From positions 124,001 to 188,000 of the forward strand of contig JUEB01000015.1 in NCBI GenBank assembly GCA_000802095.1: a DNA stretch of 64,000 nucleotides. The letters are read 5' to 3'. The stretch is from Peptococcaceae bacterium BICA1-7 (GTDB lineage: Bacteria > Bacillota > Desulfotomaculia > Desulfotomaculales > Desulfocucumaceae). Shown here in pieces: positions 16,609 through 25,667 of the stretch; position 1 is the first letter of the stretch; every line of letters starts with the position of its first letter. The position numbers were made by a program, and so were the translations under genes. The notes below the pieces were generated by a model. It saw only the letters and a list, made by a program, of their open reading frames with translations, made no database searches and was not told the DNA's origin.

Positions 16609-17667
16609 ATGCCACAGCAGTCCCTATGTCCTTCCTATGTGTTGAACGTAACGGAACAAAAGGAAAATATACCTGAACGCAAATCTGGAATAAAATGTAA
16701 TAATATGTGGTTAAAGAATGGAGAACTGGTTTTAGCTGTGGCCAGGTATATCATACTTAACCCTTCAGCCACCTCGAAGAGCATGTCGGCAGAATTCTCG
16801 GCTACTGTTCAAGCAGTAAACAGGGCAATTAAAAAAATCAGGGAGAAGCTTGATGGTGGCCAGTACGTTCTCAGCCTGGAGGAATCTGAGATAGAAAGTC
16901 TTTGCCAGGCGATGGAAAGCCGTGATGAGTTGCTTAGAGGGGAGAAGGCTCAAATAAGAAAAAACTCTAGAAAAAAATGGAACGATATCAAAGCTATTAT
17001 GCGTGAGCATGTAGTTAAAAAGATGTTCTGCCAAGAGCGTGGAGTTGCTGAAATTGCTAAAATGACTGGCCTGAAAAAGGATGATATCAAGCGGATGATT
17101 GAAGGAATAACAGGTCAATGCATTGATGATATAGCAAAGGAGCTTTTTAGTGAGGGGAAAGGCATTCCTGAGATTGTCTCAAGGTTAGACATAGATAAAA
17201 AAGATGTCGGGCAGTTAATAGGATTGCTGACGGGACGCTGCATAGGTGATATAGCCAGGGAGATGTATCGTAAAGATAAAAGCATTTTCGTAATCTCTGC
17301 AGAATTGTGTACTCCCCCAAAAGATATAAAAAAAATGTTGCCAAGAGTTATACGACCACCAAAATCATTTAGTATGGCTGTGTCAGAAATAAGGCGAATT
17401 AGCACTATTAAGCCAGGTACCCTTAAAGGCTCAAAAAAAATAAGGAGAAAACGGTCATCAATAAGTACCACCAAGCTTGCACATTGGAACAACAGCCACT
17501 ATGTGATGGATGAGAATGGAAAATTTGTTTTCGATCAATCATCAGTAACCGGTGTGAAGCCTGCTGATTTGCCATGGAAATATCCATCCCCTAAAATGTC
17601 GATTGAGATACGTGGCACGGCCACGGGTATATCAGCAAAGGACTATATATTCGAGCACCGGAGGTAA
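16609..17667 (+). CDS. Repeat-containing helix-turn-helix-like protein, unknown
   Basis: A 352-residue protein from ATG 16609 with AAGGGGGTG upstream. Residues 35-85 look like a winged-helix domain. Residues 132-248 are three tandem units of 40 residues, each shaped like 'DIAKELFSEGKGIPEIV', a short turn and a second helix; units end in TGQC, TGRC and RVI. Each unit resembles a helix-turn-helix of the kind used in sigma-like or resolvase-like DNA binders. The C-terminal 100 residues are basic then aromatic (HWNNSHYVMDENGKFVFD). I do not know this family; multivalent DNA binding is inference. Confidence 0.6.
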   Translation: MPQQSLCPSYVLNVTEQKENIPERKSGIKCNNMWLKNGELVLAVARYIILNPSATSKSMSAEFSATVQAVNRAIKKIREKLDGGQYVLSLEESEIESLCQAMESRDELLRGEKAQIRKNSRKKWNDIKAIMREHVVKKMFCQERGVAEIAKMTGLKKDDIKRMIEGITGQCIDDIAKELFSEGKGIPEIVSRLDIDKKDVGQLIGLLTGRCIGDIAREMYRKDKSIFVISAELCTPPKDIKKMLPRVIRPPKSFSMAVSEIRRISTIKPGTLKGSKKIRRKRSSISTTKLAHWNNSHYVMDENGKFVFDQSSVTGVKPADLPWKYPSPKMSIEIRGTATGISAKDYIFEHRR

Positions 17668-17769
17668 AAGGTTGCCAAGAAGAAAATCAACAAGCAAAAA
17701 ATGAGTTGATATAAGAGCTGGGTAGTGCCCGGTTTTACTGCCGGAACATCAGAGAAGGAGTCAAAGTAT

Positions 17770-18009
17770 ATGGGGCTATCCAGAGAAGAACAGGAGACAA
17801 TAATAATTTGGAATGAGAGAGACCCTGAAGTTAAGATATATACTGCGTCCTCCAGGGTTGCATACAGACTGAGAAAAATAGGACTGACCCCTATTAAACA
17901 AGAAGGTCCTGAGATGTCCTTTGTGGTTCCCAAGGCGGCAATTCGTGTTAAAACAGGCACCAGGGCTGTTCGTGTTGCAGCAGGATTACCACGCTGGCGG
18001 AAAAAATAA
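17770..18009 (+). CDS. Small conserved phage-type protein
   Basis: A 79-residue protein from ATG 17770 with AGAAGGAGT upstream. Sequence such as SREEQETIIIWNERDPEVKI, YRLRKIGLTP and FVVPKAAIRV matches a widespread small phage protein type with a beta-rich fold and basic tail. Role unknown. Confidence 0.55.
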   Translation: MGLSREEQETIIIWNERDPEVKIYTASSRVAYRLRKIGLTPIKQEGPEMSFVVPKAAIRVKTGTRAVRVAAGLPRWRKK

Positions 18010-18014
18010 AGTTT

Positions 18015-18130
18015 CTCCGGAAACCTATCACCATGATGGGTTTCCGGAGGCAATATTTTGTGGCAGGTATAAAACCATTCGGGAGTGATCTTATCCTCCG
18101 CAAACCGATCACTGTATATGGTTTGTGGAG
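18015..18130 (+). repeat. Two related 35-nt hairpin repeats
   Basis: Hairpin A pairs CTCCGGAAACC (18015-18025) with GGTTTCCGGAG (18039-18049). Hairpin B pairs CTCCGCAAACC (18096-18106) with GGTTTGTGGAG (18120-18130). Both have 13-base loops beginning T/G-ATCAC. Position 6 changes G:C to C:G and position 5 G:C to G:U, so pairing is kept while sequence changes. No T tract follows, so they are not ordinary terminators. Confidence 0.65.
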
Positions 18131-18225
18131 ATTTACGGGCATTCTGGAGAGGGCACTTAACCCTAGAAAATTAATTTTGAAAATTACATGGTGAAGAGAA
18201 ATTTTTTTAAAGGGAGGAGTATTCT

Positions 18226-18417
18226 TTGGACCACCTCACTATACGAGACGAACTCCTTCAGGAAACATATATAATAAAAAACCCCAATGAGAGAGTCATT
18301 GCGATCTGCCGGTTGGTTATTAGAATGCGGGATGAGTGGCCAGAGGGGGAAATAGATGCTCTTAAACGGGGTTGCTTCCATGCTTGTTTGGAGGCTATTG
18401 GAAATAGGCATAGGTAA
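18226..18417 (+). CDS. Small hypothetical protein
   Basis: TTG 18226 follows AAAGGGAGGAG and encodes 63 residues, all-helical in character, with two Cys (C28, C50 region). Not recognised. It is the last + strand gene before the AT-rich membrane protein and the minus-strand transglutaminase gene. Confidence 0.5.
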   Translation: MDHLTIRDELLQETYIIKNPNERVIAICRLVIRMRDEWPEGEIDALKRGCFHACLEAIGNRHR

Positions 18418-18445
18418 AATAATTTGTAAGTATTTGCAAATATAT

Positions 18446-18682
18446 ATGGTGGAAGTGGTATATATAAAAAGATATGTTAAGTTATTGGTTGTACTTGCTA
18501 TATATGGGTTAGTGTTAGGCTTTGTTTGGGGAATAATTGCTGATAACTACTCATTTTTCTTTGTAAGCCTTGTTTGTGGGGAAGAGTCAACATTTTTGGG
18601 TTTTAAACGTGGATTATTTGTAGGAATAATTGTTGCGATAACCTCGTTTTTTGTGGGTTTATTAGTGAACTTTTCTGATTAA
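18446..18682 (+). CDS. Small two-helix membrane protein
   Basis: About 78 residues with two hydrophobic segments, LLVVLAIYGLVLGFVWGII and GLFVGIIVAITSFFVGLL, separated by a short polar loop. The start is unclear: ATG 18446 lacks a good binding site. The 3' end overlaps the convergent transglutaminase gene by 21 bases. AT-rich like that gene, so both may have arrived together. Confidence 0.45.
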   Translation: MVEVVYIKRYVKLLVVLAIYGLVLGFVWGIIADNYSFFFVSLVCGEESTFLGFKRGLFVGIIVAITSFFVGLLVNFSD

Positions 18683-20068
18683 CCAAATATCTGTCTTGTC
18701 AACTGATGAAGGAACAATAATAGTTGATTCGTCTTCTACTATGGATAAGTACAGGCAGTTGTTATCGCTCATTAATTTCCTGCAAAATACATTATCGTTT
18801 AGATAATTGCGGATTCTATTGTCATCAATAGTCACTTCTATTGGTATCCAACCGGATTTCTTAAAAAAAACATCAGGCCACGCATGAAAAGTATTAATAC
18901 TCATAAATTCTTCGGTGATCATAGTTGGTTTAATTGATATTCCCCTGTCATATCTGGATGGCAGTCCAACTGATTGGGACAATGCAACGAATAGACTAGC
19001 AAAATCTTCGCATACACCTTTATTGCTTGATAGTGAAGATATAGAACCCATATGTGCATATTTATAGTCAAACGAATAATGCATATTTTGAAGAACAAAT
19101 TTATATATTTCTAAAAACTTCTCATTGTTATCTCTACAGGTGTCAGTAATTGATTGGGCCTTTTTTGCTATATCGTCATTAATATTTACTAATGGCTTAG
19201 CGTTATTGGTTGTTTTGCCTATTTCTTTGGGCTCGCCAATTGATAGGTCTGTTTTGTTAATTACATCCGCGACAGTAAAATTGTAACTATAAAAAATATT
19301 CATTCTGGTATGTGGCATAATCCTCAATTCTTTATTGTGGTATGTATTAATTGCATGATCGTTATCAGTAAAAGTGCTTTTTGAAAATGAAGTAGTGGTA
19401 TAATTTAGTATAATCGGCATATTGTTATTGGGTAAAACTTTAATGATATTTGGTTTTGAATCGTTATTTTGGAGGATTACTTGATGAATTAGTTGTATTT
19501 TTGTGTTTTTTATTGTTTTACTGTCATCATAATATAGTGATGTAATTAATGGATATTTATTCTGATTATACAGTATGAGTAAGAGAAATGCTATGGATAA
19601 TAATGCGGTCATTGATATAAGGTATGTTTTACGTCGTCTAGGGATGTAAAGAGGGCTCAGAGGACTTTTCTTTAAAATGACCCAAATGTTGTTGATATTT
19701 CTTAGATGGATAAAACTAGCCAATGGTATTTGTTTGAAGGTTGTTTTGAAAGAATTATTTTGTTTGGGTGATATCACTATCATTACATCAGGTCTTTGGT
19801 CATCTGGTAAATTATTAGCCATGATATGAAGCTTGTCTTTGAAGCTTAGATTGCTAGAGATATTTTGAATTATAATAGTGTTTCTATTACTTTTCTTATT
19901 TGCTTCAAACAGAAAAGTCAAGTGATTAAACGATTTTATCTGTTCTTCTAGAGAATTGTTCTGGGACAGCATAGGATTGGCTACTATAATTTCGAAATCA
20001 GTTTTTCCCTTTAAAAGGCTTATGATATCAGCATCTGTTATGTTTTGGATATAGATTAATTTCCCCAA
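18662..20068 (-). CDS. Membrane-anchored transglutaminase-like protein
   Basis: The only long minus-strand gene. The 468-residue product has a cytoplasmic N-terminal region of about 150 residues, one membrane helix (about 152-172) and an external C-terminal domain with the transglutaminase-like Cys (KGVCEDFASLFVALSQ), His (NTFHAWPDVFF) and a following acidic residue in EVTIDD. Such domains act as peptidases or amide-exchange enzymes; the target is unknown. TTG start with AAGGGG upstream on the minus strand. GC is clearly lower than in the Tad genes, suggesting separate acquisition. Confidence 0.75.
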   Translation of the reverse strand: MGKLIYIQNITDADIISLLKGKTDFEIIVANPMLSQNNSLEEQIKSFNHLTFLFEANKKSNRNTIIIQNISSNLSFKDKLHIMANNLPDDQRPDVMIVISPKQNNSFKTTFKQIPLASFIHLRNINNIWVILKKSPLSPLYIPRRRKTYLISMTALLSIAFLLLILYNQNKYPLITSLYYDDSKTIKNTKIQLIHQVILQNNDSKPNIIKVLPNNNMPIILNYTTTSFSKSTFTDNDHAINTYHNKELRIMPHTRMNIFYSYNFTVADVINKTDLSIGEPKEIGKTTNNAKPLVNINDDIAKKAQSITDTCRDNNEKFLEIYKFVLQNMHYSFDYKYAHMGSISSLSSNKGVCEDFASLFVALSQSVGLPSRYDRGISIKPTMITEEFMSINTFHAWPDVFFKKSGWIPIEVTIDDNRIRNYLNDNVFCRKLMSDNNCLYLSIVEDESTIIVPSSVDKTDIWLIRKVH

Positions 20069-20186
20069 AATGAATACCCCTTACAAAAGCAATTAATATT
20101 TTAAGTAATTTTCGCCAAAAATTGACATTAACCTGCTGGTAGTCAGTGTTTTTAGGTGAAAAAAATTTTAGGAAGTAGGTAGGATA

Positions 20187-21890
20187 ATGAAAATAATAGT
20201 CGCCAGCAACAGTGACGCCATATCAGAATTTCTTATTGATGCTGGGCACGAGGCGAGTACTGTTTATGCCAACAAAATTGTGCTGCAGACAGCCAAAGAA
20301 TCTAATTGTGAGGTGGTTGTGTATATTTCGGATATTCAAGCTGTCTTGCCGCATGAAAGAGTGGTAAAGGAATTGTTTGAGGAAGATTTTAGGCTTGTGG
20401 TGGCTGCAGACCCTGACAGCACATTGGGAAGGTATGCTAAGGCGCTGGGAGTAAAAGATATACTGGCGCTGCCGGTTGTTCCGAATGAATTTTTGCTAAG
20501 ACTTGATGACAGTGTCTCTTTCCCTATCACGGAAAGCGAAGGAATAAATCCGTCAGAAGTTCTGATTCCAGAATCAAAAGGAAATAACCAGGCAAAAGTT
20601 GTACGATCAGGATCTGTTACTCCCACGGTATTGTTGGCCATTGGAGAACCAAGAATTGAGGACTGGATAGGGAAGAACTACGAAGGCAGGCTTACAGTCC
20701 TGGGTTCAACTGTGAACGAGGAAGAATTCAAACAGCAGGTAATGAGCTTAAAACCTGACATTGTCATTTTGATGAGGCAAAGTGTTCTGGGTGGCATACC
20801 TGAGGCCGGTAAACTGGCTACCTGGTCAACTGAGCATGTACCTGCCATCCTCTTTATTGTGGGGGAATTGGACCGGGTAGGGCTTGATATGGCCAGTGCC
20901 GCCAAAGAGGCTGGAGTACATAACATAATCAGCTGTGAAAAGGGGGGGCAGCTTGCCGGGGATGACTTAAACTACGCGATTGTTTCAATTCTAAGGGAAT
21001 TCAACAGCGCAGGGACCTCTCAGGGGGTGAATGACCAGGGAGGAAATACGGTTAGCAGTGAGGCAAAAAAGGCGTTAAACTCCTATCTAGGCGACTCCCT
21101 AAGGGCAATAACGAAAACAGTTACTTCGGTGGCTGAGAGGCCAAAGGAAAAGCCTAACAAGAAGGTTCATAAACCAAGGATTAAAAAGTCAGAGGGTATT
21201 TCCCTGGAGGTGGAACCTCAAAGCCAAATATATAGCAGTCAAGTATTAAAGAACCCCACCGCATTAGTGCCAGGTGGGGTTCTTGCTGTGGTATCACCCT
21301 GGAAACCGAACCTGGCCGGAAGAATATCGGCGCAAGCAGTGAGAGTATTCCAGGAAGTTGATGGAGGTGAGGTGGTATACATAGGCGCATCTTCTGAGAG
21401 CACCGGTGCAGTTTGGCTCGAAATTCCGGATGAGGAGTTGATAATGTCCGATTGGCGGGTACCGGGATCATGTTGTCCCATTAAGCAGGGAAATTTGAAG
21501 TTATATGCGGTAGACCCGTCAAAAGACTTGAGGCCAGACAGTGACAACGAATTATGGACCATTTTAAAAGAGGTTCGTAAAACTGCCACATATACAGTTT
21601 TGGACCTTGCTGGCGATGTGGCCTTGGCGCAAAAGGCGGTCCACCAGGGCTGGACGGTTGTACTGGTAATAGTGCCTGGGAATGACCCGGTGGAGCAAAA
21701 AATTGCAACCATGTGGTTGAGAAACCTGATGGATGGAAAGCAAAACATAGTAACAGGGATCGATCTTAGAGGGGTGCCGGCAGGTATCCCCGAGGGCCTT
21801 AAACCAAAGGTTGTTGTCAGAAACAACCCTGCAGATGCGCTGGCGATGGCTCTGAAAAGAAATAATAACGATGAATTCCATTGGAATTGA
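20187..21890 (+). CDS. CpaE/TadZ-like Tad protein with degenerate P-loop
   Basis: A 567-residue protein heading the Tad locus. Residues 1-110 and about 145-265 look like receiver-type alpha/beta folds (MKIIVASNSDAISEFLIDAG; PTVLLAIGEPRIEDW), then a Lys-rich linker, then a MinD/ParA-like fold from about 365. Where an ATPase would have a GxGKT loop it reads VVSPWKPNLAGRIS, so ATP binding is probably lost. TadZ/CpaE proteins place the pilus machine at a cell site. The intergenic gap 20069-20186 is divergent and contains TTGACA at 20123 but no clear -10. Confidence 0.65.
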   Translation: MKIIVASNSDAISEFLIDAGHEASTVYANKIVLQTAKESNCEVVVYISDIQAVLPHERVVKELFEEDFRLVVAADPDSTLGRYAKALGVKDILALPVVPNEFLLRLDDSVSFPITESEGINPSEVLIPESKGNNQAKVVRSGSVTPTVLLAIGEPRIEDWIGKNYEGRLTVLGSTVNEEEFKQQVMSLKPDIVILMRQSVLGGIPEAGKLATWSTEHVPAILFIVGELDRVGLDMASAAKEAGVHNIISCEKGGQLAGDDLNYAIVSILREFNSAGTSQGVNDQGGNTVSSEAKKALNSYLGDSLRAITKTVTSVAERPKEKPNKKVHKPRIKKSEGISLEVEPQSQIYSSQVLKNPTALVPGGVLAVVSPWKPNLAGRISAQAVRVFQEVDGGEVVYIGASSESTGAVWLEIPDEELIMSDWRVPGSCCPIKQGNLKLYAVDPSKDLRPDSDNELWTILKEVRKTATYTVLDLAGDVALAQKAVHQGWTVVLVIVPGNDPVEQKIATMWLRNLMDGKQNIVTGIDLRGVPAGIPEGLKPKVVVRNNPADALAMALKRNNNDEFHWN

Positions 21891-21904
21891 GGTGTGTACT
21901 TTAC

Positions 21905-22555
21905 ATGTCAAAAATCAAGAAAATACTGCATATATTAATTGCCATTTTGCTGGCTTCCGCAGCTGGAGGAGTAGTCTGGTATTACACTATGATAAACACC
22001 CCCAGCTCAAAGGTTGTATTGGCAGCAGGCAAGTTACCGGTGGGTACTGTTATCAGCACCCGGGATATAAACGAAAAAGAATATCCCTTGACTGCTATTC
22101 CAGCCGATGCTATACAGTCGGCCCAGGACGTGGTTGGTAAAACAGTGGTTTCAGGTACGCTTTTCCCCGGTGATGTTCTCAGAAAAGAGCACATAGCTTC
22201 AGACACGGGCAGCCTTAAAGCTGTTCTTAATTCTCTGGCCCCCGGCAGGGTGGCAATCGACCTTCCGGAAGATACGGCAACAGGCTTAAAAGGGGTTACC
22301 GCTGGAGACTTGGTGAATGTTTATACGGAAGTGACAGTGGCTAAAGACACAACCTCAGTTGAATGCGTGGCCGCCGGCGCAGTTATTCTTAGAACACCTT
22401 CTGCGTCTTCAGGTGATAACTCGCTTTCAGGCCCTACATCCAAAGGAGCATATATTATAGCCATTGCTTCAGAAGAAGCCCCCAGAGTTTCAGACGGCAA
22501 GGTCAGGGGGAAAAAATTCAGCATAACAGTCCTGCCGCCCAAAGGGGGCCAGTAG
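21905..22555 (+). CDS. cpaB: Flp pilus assembly protein CpaB/RcpC (set 1)
   Basis: A 216-residue protein with an N-terminal membrane anchor (LIAILLASAAGGVVWYY) and a SAF domain (about 45-110: AAGKLPVGTVISTRDI, IPADAI, GKTVVSGTLFPGDVL). A second CpaB-type beta domain follows (PGRVAIDLPEDTATGL). In Tad systems CpaB lies outside the membrane and helps stabilise the pilus channel. ATG 21905 has GAGGTG upstream. A second CpaB is encoded at 36249. Confidence 0.85.
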   Translation: MSKIKKILHILIAILLASAAGGVVWYYTMINTPSSKVVLAAGKLPVGTVISTRDINEKEYPLTAIPADAIQSAQDVVGKTVVSGTLFPGDVLRKEHIASDTGSLKAVLNSLAPGRVAIDLPEDTATGLKGVTAGDLVNVYTEVTVAKDTTSVECVAAGAVILRTPSASSGDNSLSGPTSKGAYIIAIASEEAPRVSDGKVRGKKFSITVLPPKGGQ

Positions 22556-22556
22556 C

Positions 22557-24815
22557 ATGGATATAAAGAAATTCTTTCATAAAAAACCTGAGAATAATCA
22601 AGAAACGGAATTACTCCTTTGGAAGCCCGGTCAGGGCGAAAAAGATCCGGTTGTAAAACAGGGGCCCAATGAATATACACACCTGTTTAACATTCCCGTT
22701 ACACCCAAAGCTATAAAGGGCCAAGGGAAAATAATAGCTGTGCAAAGCGCCACAGAAGGCGACGGGGCCACCACCATTGCCGTCAACCTGGCTGGCCTCA
22801 TGGCTCTCAGTAACCCGGAAAGGGTTGTTCTCGTTGATTTGGGCGGCTATGGGGCGGTAAGAACGCGCATGGGCTTGCTCACGGACGAATGCCTGACAAA
22901 CATACTTGACTGGGAAGACATAATAAACCCCAGGGAAATTGTCCGGGGGCTGTTTTCTCATTCATCTGGAGTGATGGTGATACCGGGAGTGGTCCACTAC
23001 GATCAGGTCGAAAAGCTGAGTCCCGACCTGGTCTTTAAATTGATCACACTTTTAAAAGAGTGCGAGAGGTATGACTATATTATCCTGGACTGCCCCCCGG
23101 TGGGCATGAGCAACAACACCTGGGCTGCCGTGCTTCTGGCCGATGTGGTTTTAACGGTCTTCAGTCCTGACAGGACAAGCCTTGACCATCTGGGTGAGAA
23201 TAATGGATTCTTATATAGGCTGGGATGCAGGGAAAGGATCAGGCATGTACTGAACCAGGCAGGCATTCCCGGAGGGATACGGGCCATAGATGTGGAGGGC
23301 AAGTTGGGGCTGAATAATCTGACCCTGCCATACTCTGCCGGGGTGGTGGAGGAGAATAACCGCAGGCAGATGGTGGTCTTTTCAAGGCAAAAGGATGCCT
23401 TTACCAAAGCCCTTCAGATGATTCAGGACGATGTTATGGCCTTTGAGCCGGGGGAAAACAGGGGGATGGACCGGGAGCTTGTTAAAAAGCTGGCTCAAAG
23501 ATGCAGCGGCTTTTTCATTGAGGAAAATGACAAAGAAGAGAAATCAGAAATCAATGGCACCGGCATTGGCGACAAAATACCGGGTCTTGGCGAAGATAAG
23601 TATGTCGAGGTAAGGGCCTATGTCCAGAAGACTTTGAGCACTATACTCAGGCCCGAAGAAAAGTCGCGCAGCAGAGACCCTATTGTCAGGTCCAAATTAA
23701 AGAGCATTGTATTAAGGGGCCTGCTGGAAAAGGATATACCACTTGGTGATTCGGCCTCACAATTGCTGGTGGAGGAACTGGGTAATGATCTCCTCGGATA
23801 TGGCCCCGTAGAGCCTTTTTTTTATGACCCGGAAGTGACCGAAATAAAGGCCGGCAGGGACGTGATACGAGTAGAAAAGAACGGCGTGGAAAGGGTTGTA
23901 GAGGGTTTAAAGTTCAGAAACGAGGAGCACATCAGGGACGTTTTGGAGAGGATGCTGGCGCCCACCGGAAGGAAGATCGATATGTCTTCCCCTAAAGTGA
24001 ATGCCCGGCTTATAGACGGGTCCAGGATGATAGCCCATACCCAGCCGGTGGCCGTGGATGGGACTATGTTCACTATCCGGCGGTTTAGAAAGGACATGAC
24101 CCTGGAGAACCTGATAGCCAGGCAGGTGATATCCCCGGAGGTGGCTGACTTCCTGAAAGCCGCCGTGCAGTGCAGGATGAATATTGTAATAAGCGGGGGC
24201 ACAGGATCGGGGAAAACCACATTTCTAAATTGCACCGCCTCTTTTATTTCGGAGCACGAAAGCATTATCACTATAGAAGATCCCGCCGAACTACAGCTGC
24301 AGCACCCCAATGTCCGGAGGCTGGAAGCCAGGCCGGCCACCGCAGAGCATGAGGAGATAACCCAGCGGGAACTGGTGAAGGACGCCCTGCGCATGAGGCC
24401 GGACCGTATTATAGTGGGGGAGGTGCGGGGGGCTGAGGCCTTTGATATGCTGCAGGCCATGAACACAGGGCACCAGGGGTCCGAGACCACCGGGCATGCC
24501 AATTCAGCCAGGCACTGCACCAAAAGGCTGGTCAACATGGTTCAAATGGCCGGCATGGACATACCTTATGACGGTATTGTGGAACAAATAGCCGATGCTG
24601 TAGACCTTTTCATACATGTGAAAATGCACAAAGAAACAGGCCGGCGGCGTATGGATCATATCTGCGAGGTGGCCGGCGTGGAGAGGGTGGAAGGAGTGCT
24701 CAACGTCAAGCTGAACACCCTCTGGCAGTACAACACCAAAAAAGACACCTTCGACTGGGTGGCCGAACGGTTTTCTCGCCGGGAAATATTTGAGGACGGG
24801 GGCTGGGCCAGATGA
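22557..24815 (+). CDS. Natural fusion of CpaE-like ATPase and CpaF/TadA secretion ATPase
   Basis: A 752-residue protein. Residues 55-300 form a MinD/ParA-type domain: deviant loop SATEGDGATT (64-73), VLVDLGG, and IILDCPPVG (near 178-186). Residues 355-752 are a type II/IV secretion ATPase of the CpaF/TadA type with Walker A GGTGSGKTT (near 545-553), Walker B region PDRIIVGEVRG (near 617) and the His-box TGHANSA. The deviant loop lacks the Lys of GKT. Normally these are two genes, so here localisation and motor functions share one chain. It overlaps TadB by 4 bases (ATGA). Confidence 0.88.
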   Translation: MDIKKFFHKKPENNQETELLLWKPGQGEKDPVVKQGPNEYTHLFNIPVTPKAIKGQGKIIAVQSATEGDGATTIAVNLAGLMALSNPERVVLVDLGGYGAVRTRMGLLTDECLTNILDWEDIINPREIVRGLFSHSSGVMVIPGVVHYDQVEKLSPDLVFKLITLLKECERYDYIILDCPPVGMSNNTWAAVLLADVVLTVFSPDRTSLDHLGENNGFLYRLGCRERIRHVLNQAGIPGGIRAIDVEGKLGLNNLTLPYSAGVVEENNRRQMVVFSRQKDAFTKALQMIQDDVMAFEPGENRGMDRELVKKLAQRCSGFFIEENDKEEKSEINGTGIGDKIPGLGEDKYVEVRAYVQKTLSTILRPEEKSRSRDPIVRSKLKSIVLRGLLEKDIPLGDSASQLLVEELGNDLLGYGPVEPFFYDPEVTEIKAGRDVIRVEKNGVERVVEGLKFRNEEHIRDVLERMLAPTGRKIDMSSPKVNARLIDGSRMIAHTQPVAVDGTMFTIRRFRKDMTLENLIARQVISPEVADFLKAAVQCRMNIVISGGTGSGKTTFLNCTASFISEHESIITIEDPAELQLQHPNVRRLEARPATAEHEEITQRELVKDALRMRPDRIIVGEVRGAEAFDMLQAMNTGHQGSETTGHANSARHCTKRLVNMVQMAGMDIPYDGIVEQIADAVDLFIHVKMHKETGRRRMDHICEVAGVERVEGVLNVKLNTLWQYNTKKDTFDWVAERFSRREIFEDGGWAR

Positions 24816-25654
24816 CAAATATTCTTGTTTTACTGGCGCCGGTCCTTATGGGCATGGCCGTATTCTGGGCGCTGACCGGTCATAAAATGAGGCTTTCCAG
24901 AATTCCATCAGTAAGGATTGTTGATGAAAGGATTGAAACCCGGGAAAAGGCAGGGAAATCATCACAGGATAAGCTCATAATGATTGCCGGCGGTGTTATC
25001 CTGGGAGGTGTTGCCCTGGCCGTAACAGGGAAGTGGTACTTCGGGCTGATAGGCCTCAGTATGGGGTCACTGGTTCTGAAATGGCGGAAAAAGAAACAGG
25101 AAGAGGACCGTATGGAGTTGCTGCGGACACAGTTCATAGATGTCCTGGGACAGCTTGAGAGCGCCACATACGGTGGTATGAACCCCTACCAGGCTATGGA
25201 GGACGCCATACCCAACATGCCCCGGCCGGCCCGGGATGTGTTTTATGAAATACTGCGCCGGACCAGGACAGGGGATACACTGGCTCAGGCCATAGAGGCG
25301 GTGAGAAAGGATACCGGGTGGGAGGACCTGAAGTCGCTATCAATAGCCATCAGGCTTTATAACAGGGTAGGCGTAAACTTGGCGGAAACATGCCGCCATT
25401 CCATGGATGCCTATGAGGATAAGGAAAGCTTCAGAAGCATAATTAATGCTGCAGTGGCACAAAACATGATGACTTTGAAAGTCCTAACGGCACTTCCTTT
25501 TTTATTTGTTGGGGCAACCAGATTCCTGGCGCCGGGCTTTGCCGATTCTCTGTTTAATACACTGCCGGGCAATATTGTATTTATTATGGCAACAGCATGG
25601 ATCATTTACGGCAACGTAGTAACCCGGAGGATTATAAGAAAAGCCTTTAATTGA
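24812..25654 (+). CDS. tadB: Flp pilus inner-membrane platform protein TadB (set 1)
   Basis: A 280-residue membrane protein with N-terminal helices, then the cytoplasmic T2SSF domain (LLRTQFIDVLGQLESATYGG, then ...LAQAIEAVRKDTGW) and two C-terminal membrane helices. TadB and TadC form the platform that the ATPase acts on. It is translationally coupled to the fusion ATPase upstream and followed closely by tadC. Confidence 0.88.
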   Translation: MTNILVLLAPVLMGMAVFWALTGHKMRLSRIPSVRIVDERIETREKAGKSSQDKLIMIAGGVILGGVALAVTGKWYFGLIGLSMGSLVLKWRKKKQEEDRMELLRTQFIDVLGQLESATYGGMNPYQAMEDAIPNMPRPARDVFYEILRRTRTGDTLAQAIEAVRKDTGWEDLKSLSIAIRLYNRVGVNLAETCRHSMDAYEDKESFRSIINAAVAQNMMTLKVLTALPFLFVGATRFLAPGFADSLFNTLPGNIVFIMATAWIIYGNVVTRRIIRKAFN

Positions 25655-25667
25655 GGGAGGTGCATAA

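Noticed and set aside
20123-20151. Promoter before the CpaE-like gene starting with TTGACA
   Set aside because: No acceptable -10 box at 16-18 bases; left as a note only.
23822-24538. 238-codon minus-strand frame within the fusion ATPase gene
   Set aside because: Antisense to the conserved Walker A and B region; no start signal and no family match.
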